From Rhodovulum sp. ES.010 (GTDB lineage: Bacteria; Pseudomonadota; Alphaproteobacteria; Rhodobacterales; Rhodobacteraceae): a stretch of 64,000 nt of DNA. A program made the translations under genes and the position numbers. Below are positions 60,059 through 64,000 of this stretch, one piece after another (the first letter of the stretch is position 1; every line of letters begins with the position of its first letter). Location of the stretch: NCBI RefSeq assembly GCF_900142935.1, contig NZ_FSRS01000001.1:1436001-1500000 (forward strand). Direction: 5' to 3'. The notes beneath the pieces are model-generated. The model made no database searches. It saw only the letters and a program-made list of their open reading frames with translations, and was not told the origin of the DNA.

Positions 60059-60102
60059 TAAAGACGCTCGTGACGGGCGCGGGAGGACCGCGGAGGACGA
60101 AC

Positions 60103-61155
60103 TTGGCTCAGGTCACCCTGGAGGGGGTCAACAAGCATTACGGCGCCGATCAGGCGCTGTTCGACATCTCGCTCGACATCCCCGACGGGGCGTTCGCGGT
60201 GTTCGTGGGGCCCTCGGGCTGCGGGAAGTCGACGCTTCTGCGGTCCATCGCCGGGCTCGAAGGCATCAGCTCGGGACGCATCGGGATCGGCGGCGAGGAC
60301 GTCACCGCGGTGGCGCCCTCCGAGCGGGACGTCGCGATGGTGTTCCAGTCCTATGCGCTGTACCCGCACATGTCGGTCCGCGAGAACATGGATTTCGGCA
60401 TGAAGGTCAACGGGTTCAACGATGGCACCCGGAAGGAGCGCATCGCCGAGGCCGCGCGCATCCTGCAACTGACCAACTATCTCGACCGCAAGCCCGGACA
60501 GCTGTCGGGCGGCCAGCGGCAGCGGGTCGCCATCGGCCGGGCGATCGTGAAGCAGCCCAAAGTGTTCCTGTTCGACGAGCCGCTGTCGAATCTCGATGCC
60601 AAGCTAAGGATCCAGATGCGGGTGGAACTGGAAACCCTGCACCGCGAGCTCGAGGCGACGATGATCTACGTCACCCACGACCAGGTCGAGGCGATGACCA
60701 TGGCCGACGTGATCGTGGTGCTGAACGGCGGCCGGATCGAACAGGTGGGCGCGCCGATGGAGCTTTACCACAAGCCCGCGACCGAGTTCGTGGCCGGGTT
60801 CATCGGCGCGCCGAGCATGAACTTCCTGGACGTGTCGCCCGCCGCAGACGGGGTCGCCTATGGCGATGCGACGCTGAGCGCCCGGCCCATGTCGGCGCCG
60901 CCGGCCCGCGCCGGCATCCGGCCCGAACATGTCGGGCTGGCCGAACCCGGCGATGGGCAGATCGACGTCGCGGTGCGGGTCAAGGAGGCGCTGGGCGGCG
61001 AGAGCTATCTCTACACCACCACCGCGTCGGGCGACGAGATCGTGGTGCGCGCCGATGGCGAGACGCCGATCGCGCCGGGCGACCGGGCTGGCCTGACCTT
61101 GCCCGAGGCGCGGTTGCATTTCTTCGCGCGCGACGGCGCCCGGGTCGAGGCCTGA
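60103..61155 (+). CDS. Carbohydrate ABC transporter ATP-binding protein, MalK/UgpC type; TTG start
   Basis: A 350-residue ATPase with GPSGCGKSTLL (Walker A), FQSYALYPHMSV (Q-loop), LSGGQRQRVAIGRAI (signature), VFLFDEPLSNLDAKLR (Walker B) and a C-terminal regulatory OB domain (ARAGIRPEHVGLAEPGDG). It completes the importer but sits in the opposite arm from its permeases. The start is TTG at 60103, with GGAGGA 6 bases upstream; no ATG fits in frame. It precedes the dehydrogenase gene by one base. Confidence 0.93.
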   Translation: MAQVTLEGVNKHYGADQALFDISLDIPDGAFAVFVGPSGCGKSTLLRSIAGLEGISSGRIGIGGEDVTAVAPSERDVAMVFQSYALYPHMSVRENMDFGMKVNGFNDGTRKERIAEAARILQLTNYLDRKPGQLSGGQRQRVAIGRAIVKQPKVFLFDEPLSNLDAKLRIQMRVELETLHRELEATMIYVTHDQVEAMTMADVIVVLNGGRIEQVGAPMELYHKPATEFVAGFIGAPSMNFLDVSPAADGVAYGDATLSARPMSAPPARAGIRPEHVGLAEPGDGQIDVAVRVKEALGGESYLYTTTASGDEIVVRADGETPIAPGDRAGLTLPEARLHFFARDGARVEA

Positions 61156-61156
61156 C

Positions 61157-62503
61157 ATGGCAGACGGACGGCCCGCGCTCGACAGCCTTCTGGCCGATGC
61201 GGTCGCGCGCTCGCAGGCGGTCGCGGCGCTGGAGATCGGGCGCGGCGCGGTCGCCGCGACGGGGCGCATCTGGCGCGAGACTCTGGGCGAGCGGCCAGCG
61301 CTGATCCTGGCGGACGACAACACCTGGGGTGCGGCCGGGGCGCCGGTCGAGGCGGCGCTGACCGGGGCGGGCATCGCCCACCGGCGGCTGATCCTGCCCG
61401 GGCAGCCGCGGGTCAAGCCCACGCGCGAGATCGGCGACGATATCGCCGGGCGGATCGCGGAGGCGGAAACCCTGCTCGCGCTCGGTTCGGGCGTGCTGAA
61501 CGACCTGGCGAAATACGCCGCCTTCACCCGCGAGCGACCCTATCTCTGCGTCGCGACCGCGGCTTCGATGGACGGCTATACCAGCGGCGGCGCGCCGCTC
61601 TCGGACAACGGCTTCAAGATCACCATCCCCTGCCGCCCGCCGGTCGCGGTGATCGGCGATCTCGACGTGGTCGCGGCGGCACCGGCCGAGATGGCGGGCT
61701 GGGGCTATGGCGACCTGGCGGGCAAGGTGCCGGCAGGGGCCGACTGGATCCTGGCCGATGCGCTGGGGATCGAGCCGGTGGACGCGGTGGCCTGGCCGAT
61801 GGTGCAGGATCGGCTGCGCGACTGGCTGGCCGATCCGCAGGCCATCGCGGGCGGCGATTTCGACGCGATCTGGGGGCTGTTTGCGGGACTCGCGCTGGTG
61901 GGCCTTGCGATGGAGGCGCACGGGTCTTCGCGCCCCGCCTCGGGCGCCGACCACCAGATCGCCCATCTGTGGGAGATGGAGAACCTGACGCTGGCGGGAG
62001 AGCGGGTCAGCCACGGGGCCTGCGTGGCGCTGGGCTGCGTGGCGACGCTCAGTCTGTACGACTGGCTCATCGCGCGGGACCTGTCGACCCTCGATATCGA
62101 CGCCGCTCTGGCACGGGCACCCGAGGCAGAGGCAACCCGCGCGGCGATCGCCCGCGCCTTTCCCGACCGGGGGGTGGCCGAGCGGGCCGAGGCCGAGACG
62201 GCCGCCAAGGCGCTCGATCCCGCGGCCCACCGCGCGCGGCTGGAGCGGGTGCAAGAGGTCTGGCCCGCGCTGCGCACGCGGCTTTCGGCGCAGGTGATCC
62301 CCGCCGGCGAAATGGCGGCGATGCTGCGCCGGGCGGGCGCGCCCGCGGCCCCGGAGGAGATCGGGGTCACGCGCGCGAAACTGCGCGCCACGGTCGCCGC
62401 GGCGCGGTTCCTGCGGCGGCGCTACACGGTTCTCGACCTGCTGCACGAGACCGGGCTATTGTCGACGGCGCTGGACGACTGCTTCGGGAAGGAGCGCCGA
62501 TGA
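61157..62503 (+). CDS. sn-Glycerol-1-phosphate dehydrogenase (AraM/EgsA) family protein
   Basis: A 448-residue member of the iron-type alcohol dehydrogenase superfamily, AraM branch. It has [18 protein letters not shown] (NAD loop), [22 protein letters not shown]-like strand ([26 protein letters not shown]), and the metal site with [12 protein letters not shown]. AraM enzymes reduce DHAP to glycerol-1-phosphate or oxidise related polyol phosphates. Here, in an import and kinase cluster, oxidation of a phosphorylated polyol is more likely. It overlaps the SIS gene by four bases. Confidence 0.87.
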   Translation: MADGRPALDSLLADAVARSQAVAALEIGRGAVAATGRIWRETLGERPALILADDNTWGAAGAPVEAALTGAGIAHRRLILPGQPRVKPTREIGDDIAGRIAEAETLLALGSGVLNDLAKYAAFTRERPYLCVATAASMDGYTSGGAPLSDNGFKITIPCRPPVAVIGDLDVVAAAPAEMAGWGYGDLAGKVPAGADWILADALGIEPVDAVAWPMVQDRLRDWLADPQAIAGGDFDAIWGLFAGLALVGLAMEAHGSSRPASGADHQIAHLWEMENLTLAGERVSHGACVALGCVATLSLYDWLIARDLSTLDIDAALARAPEAEATRAAIARAFPDRGVAERAEAETAAKALDPAAHRARLERVQEVWPALRTRLSAQVIPAGEMAAMLRRAGAPAAPEEIGVTRAKLRATVAAARFLRRRYTVLDLLHETGLLSTALDDCFGKERR

Positions 62504-63063
62504 TCGACTACGCCGCCCTTGCGGCGCGCGCCGCCGGCGAGATCGAAGCCGCGGCCCGGCACGTCGATCCGGACGGGCTTGCCGCGCTGATCGACGAGAT
62601 CGCGGGGGCGCGGCGCATAGCACTGTACGGCGTGGGGCGCGAAGGACTGATGATGAAGGCGCTGGGGATGCGGCTTTATCATCTCGGGCTCGACGCGCAT
62701 ATCGTCGCCGACATGACGACACCGCCGCTGGGCGCGGGCGATCTGCTCCTGATCAGCGCCGGACCGGGCGACTTTTCCACTGTCCGGGCGCTGGTCGGCG
62801 TGGCGCAGGGCGCGGGCGCCCGGACGGCCTGTGTGACGGCGCAGCCGGACGGGCCGGTGCCCGCGCTCTGCGACACGGTTCTGACGATCCCCGCCCAGAC
62901 CATGGCCGACGACCGGGCCCCCGCGCCCGCCTCGGTGCTGCCGATGGGCTCGCTCTACGAGGGCGCACAATACGTGGCGTTCGAATGCCTCGTGCTGATG
63001 TTGCGCGACCGGCTGGGCGTGGGCACGGAGGCGATGCGGGCCAATCATACCAACCTGGAGTAG
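62500..63063 (+). CDS. SIS-domain protein, 6-phospho-3-hexuloisomerase-like
   Basis: A 187-residue single SIS domain: [57 protein letters not shown], read in parts as [17 protein letters not shown] and [12 protein letters not shown]. Size and layout match PHI (HxlB) enzymes, which isomerise a keto-hexulose phosphate. The late motif [15 protein letters not shown] is also PHI-like. No partner HxlA is seen in the window. ATG 62500 overlaps the previous stop. Confidence 0.82.
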   Translation: MIDYAALAARAAGEIEAAARHVDPDGLAALIDEIAGARRIALYGVGREGLMMKALGMRLYHLGLDAHIVADMTTPPLGAGDLLLISAGPGDFSTVRALVGVAQGAGARTACVTAQPDGPVPALCDTVLTIPAQTMADDRAPAPASVLPMGSLYEGAQYVAFECLVLMLRDRLGVGTEAMRANHTNLE

Positions 63064-63067
63064 GCCC

Positions 63068-63838
63068 ATGGCCGGCTGGTGCGACCGCTTTTCCATCTCG
63101 GAGCAGACCGCCCTTGTCACCGGCGCCTCCAAGGGCATCGGGGCAGAGGTCTGCGCCGTCTTCGCCGAGGCCGGCGCCGATATCGTGGCGGTGGCCCGTG
63201 ACCGGGACGGCCTTGCCGAGACCGCAGCGCGGGTCGCCGCCCCGGGCCGCGAGTGTCTGACCGTCACGGCGGACCTCGCCACGGTCGAGGGCTGCCGGAC
63301 GGCCGCGCGCGAGGCGCTGGAGGCGAAAGGCACCATCGACATCCTGGTGAACGCGGCGGGCATCGCCCGGACGGCCCCGGCGCTCGACCTCACGCCCGAG
63401 GACTGGGACGCCACCATGGCGATCAACCTGCGCGCGCCGTTCCTGATGGCGCAGGCGCTGGCCCCCCGCATGATCGCCCAGCGCCGGGGCAAGATCATCA
63501 TGATCTCGTCGCAGACCGGGGTCATCGCTCTGGACGACCACGCTGCCTATGCCAGTTCCAAGGGCGGCCTGAATTCTCTGACGAAATCGCTCTGCGCCGA
63601 ATGGGCGCGGTTCAACGTCCAGGTCAACGCGATCTGCCCGACAGTGGTTATGACGCCGATGGGCCGCGAGATCTGGGGGCCAGAGGAAAAGTCCGGCCCG
63701 TTCATTGCCGCCACGCCGCTGCGCCGGTTCGGCGAGCCGGTCGAGATCGCCGATGCCGCGCTCTACCTCGCCTCGCCGGCCTCGGACTTGGTGAACGGGC
63801 ACCTCCTGATGGCCGAGGGCGGGTTCACCAGTGTCTGA
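63068..63838 (+). CDS. Short-chain dehydrogenase/reductase
   Basis: A 256-residue classical SDR: cofactor loop TGASKGIGAEV (residues 19-29), NAAGIA, catalytic Ser in MISSQTGV, YxxxK in YASSKGGLNSL, and PTVVMTPM after the active site. It is close to gluconate-5-dehydrogenase and related sugar/polyol SDRs. It follows the SIS gene by 4 bases and overlaps the next gene by 8. Cofactor and substrate unknown. Confidence 0.9.
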   Translation: MAGWCDRFSISEQTALVTGASKGIGAEVCAVFAEAGADIVAVARDRDGLAETAARVAAPGRECLTVTADLATVEGCRTAAREALEAKGTIDILVNAAGIARTAPALDLTPEDWDATMAINLRAPFLMAQALAPRMIAQRRGKIIMISSQTGVIALDDHAAYASSKGGLNSLTKSLCAEWARFNVQVNAICPTVVMTPMGREIWGPEEKSGPFIAATPLRRFGEPVEIADAALYLASPASDLVNGHLLMAEGGFTSV

Positions 63839-64000
63839 CGCGCTCTGCCTCGACGTCGAGACGACCTTCGCCCGCTACGAGGCGCTGCGCAACCGGCTGC
63901 CCGCTGCTGGGTTCGACCTGGTGCCGCAGCAGGCGGCCACGCTGGAGGACGTGGCGGAGCGCTTTGAGGGCTTCGTGCTGGACGCCTTCGGCGTGCTGAA
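63831..64000 (+). CDS. HAD-family phosphatase, N-terminal part (cut by window edge)
   Basis: From GTG at 63831 the frame reads VSDALCLDVETTFARYEALR and then ERFEGFVLDAFGVL, where VLDAFGVL is HAD motif I (Asp nucleophile) of the NagD/PGP-like IIA type. Only 56 codons are visible. The start overlaps the SDR stop by 8 bases, so it belongs to the same transcript. It may dephosphorylate a sugar phosphate at the end of the pathway. Confidence 0.7.
   Translation, partial: MSDALCLDVETTFARYEALRNRLPAAGFDLVPQQAATLEDVAERFEGFVLDAFGVL

Overview
The window is GC-rich alphaproteobacterial chromosome, most likely from a Rhodobacteraceae (Rhodobacterales) species. Supporting signs are the late-cobalt (aerobic) cobalamin genes including cobF and cobE, a SAM-II riboswitch, the glyQ-glyS-ppdK block, folE2 in place of folE, class I ilvC and translationally coupled ATGA gene junctions. 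No rRNA, tRNA, insertion sequence, prophage or CRISPR array was seen. Genus-level placement cannot be made from the text alone.

Region 1 (1-12.2 kb) is a cobalamin island. On the + strand lie cobL (3' part), cobE, cobM, cobB, cobA and cobF. On the - strand is a cobalt ECF transporter, cbiK-cbiM-cbiL-cbiQ-cbiO, behind a clear cobalamin riboswitch with a terminator-like hairpin. Back on the + strand come cobO (adenosylation), a GHMP kinase likely to make L-threonine phosphate, cobD and cobC (aminopropanol arm and its attachment).

Region 2 (12.2-48.1 kb) is mostly core metabolism: hom, a glycosyltransferase with a recognisable MshEN c-di-GMP-binding domain, a GntR regulator, a pyrimidine 5'-nucleotidase-like HAD, a UbiH-type hydroxylase, ilvC, glmM-folP-folB, a SleB-type wall hydrolase, ppdK-glyS-glyQ, a secreted trypsin-fold protein lacking all three catalytic residues, trkH, folE2, metZ under a SAM-II riboswitch, a GST that seems to start at CTG, yciB, a DMT transporter, mgtC, a very long ftsY, xseA, purD, an FG-GAP protein, a ferredoxin and a 3' remnant of dnaE2.

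Region 3 (48.2-64 kb) is accessory catabolism. A divergent LysR gene faces a three-gene operon (MttB-like methyltransferase, dimethylglycine-dehydrogenase-like flavoprotein, class V PLP enzyme). This converges, stop codon against stop codon, on a second locus built as two divergent arms around a perfect 26-bp palindrome. The - arm carries a solute-binding protein, two permeases, a SorC regulator and an FGGY kinase. The + arm carries the ABC ATPase, a glycerol-1-phosphate-dehydrogenase (AraM) homologue, a phosphohexuloisomerase-like SIS protein, an SDR and a HAD phosphatase cut by the window edge. Together this reads as uptake and breakdown of a polyol or sugar phosphate by a route I cannot match to a described pathway; it is the best candidate here for something new.
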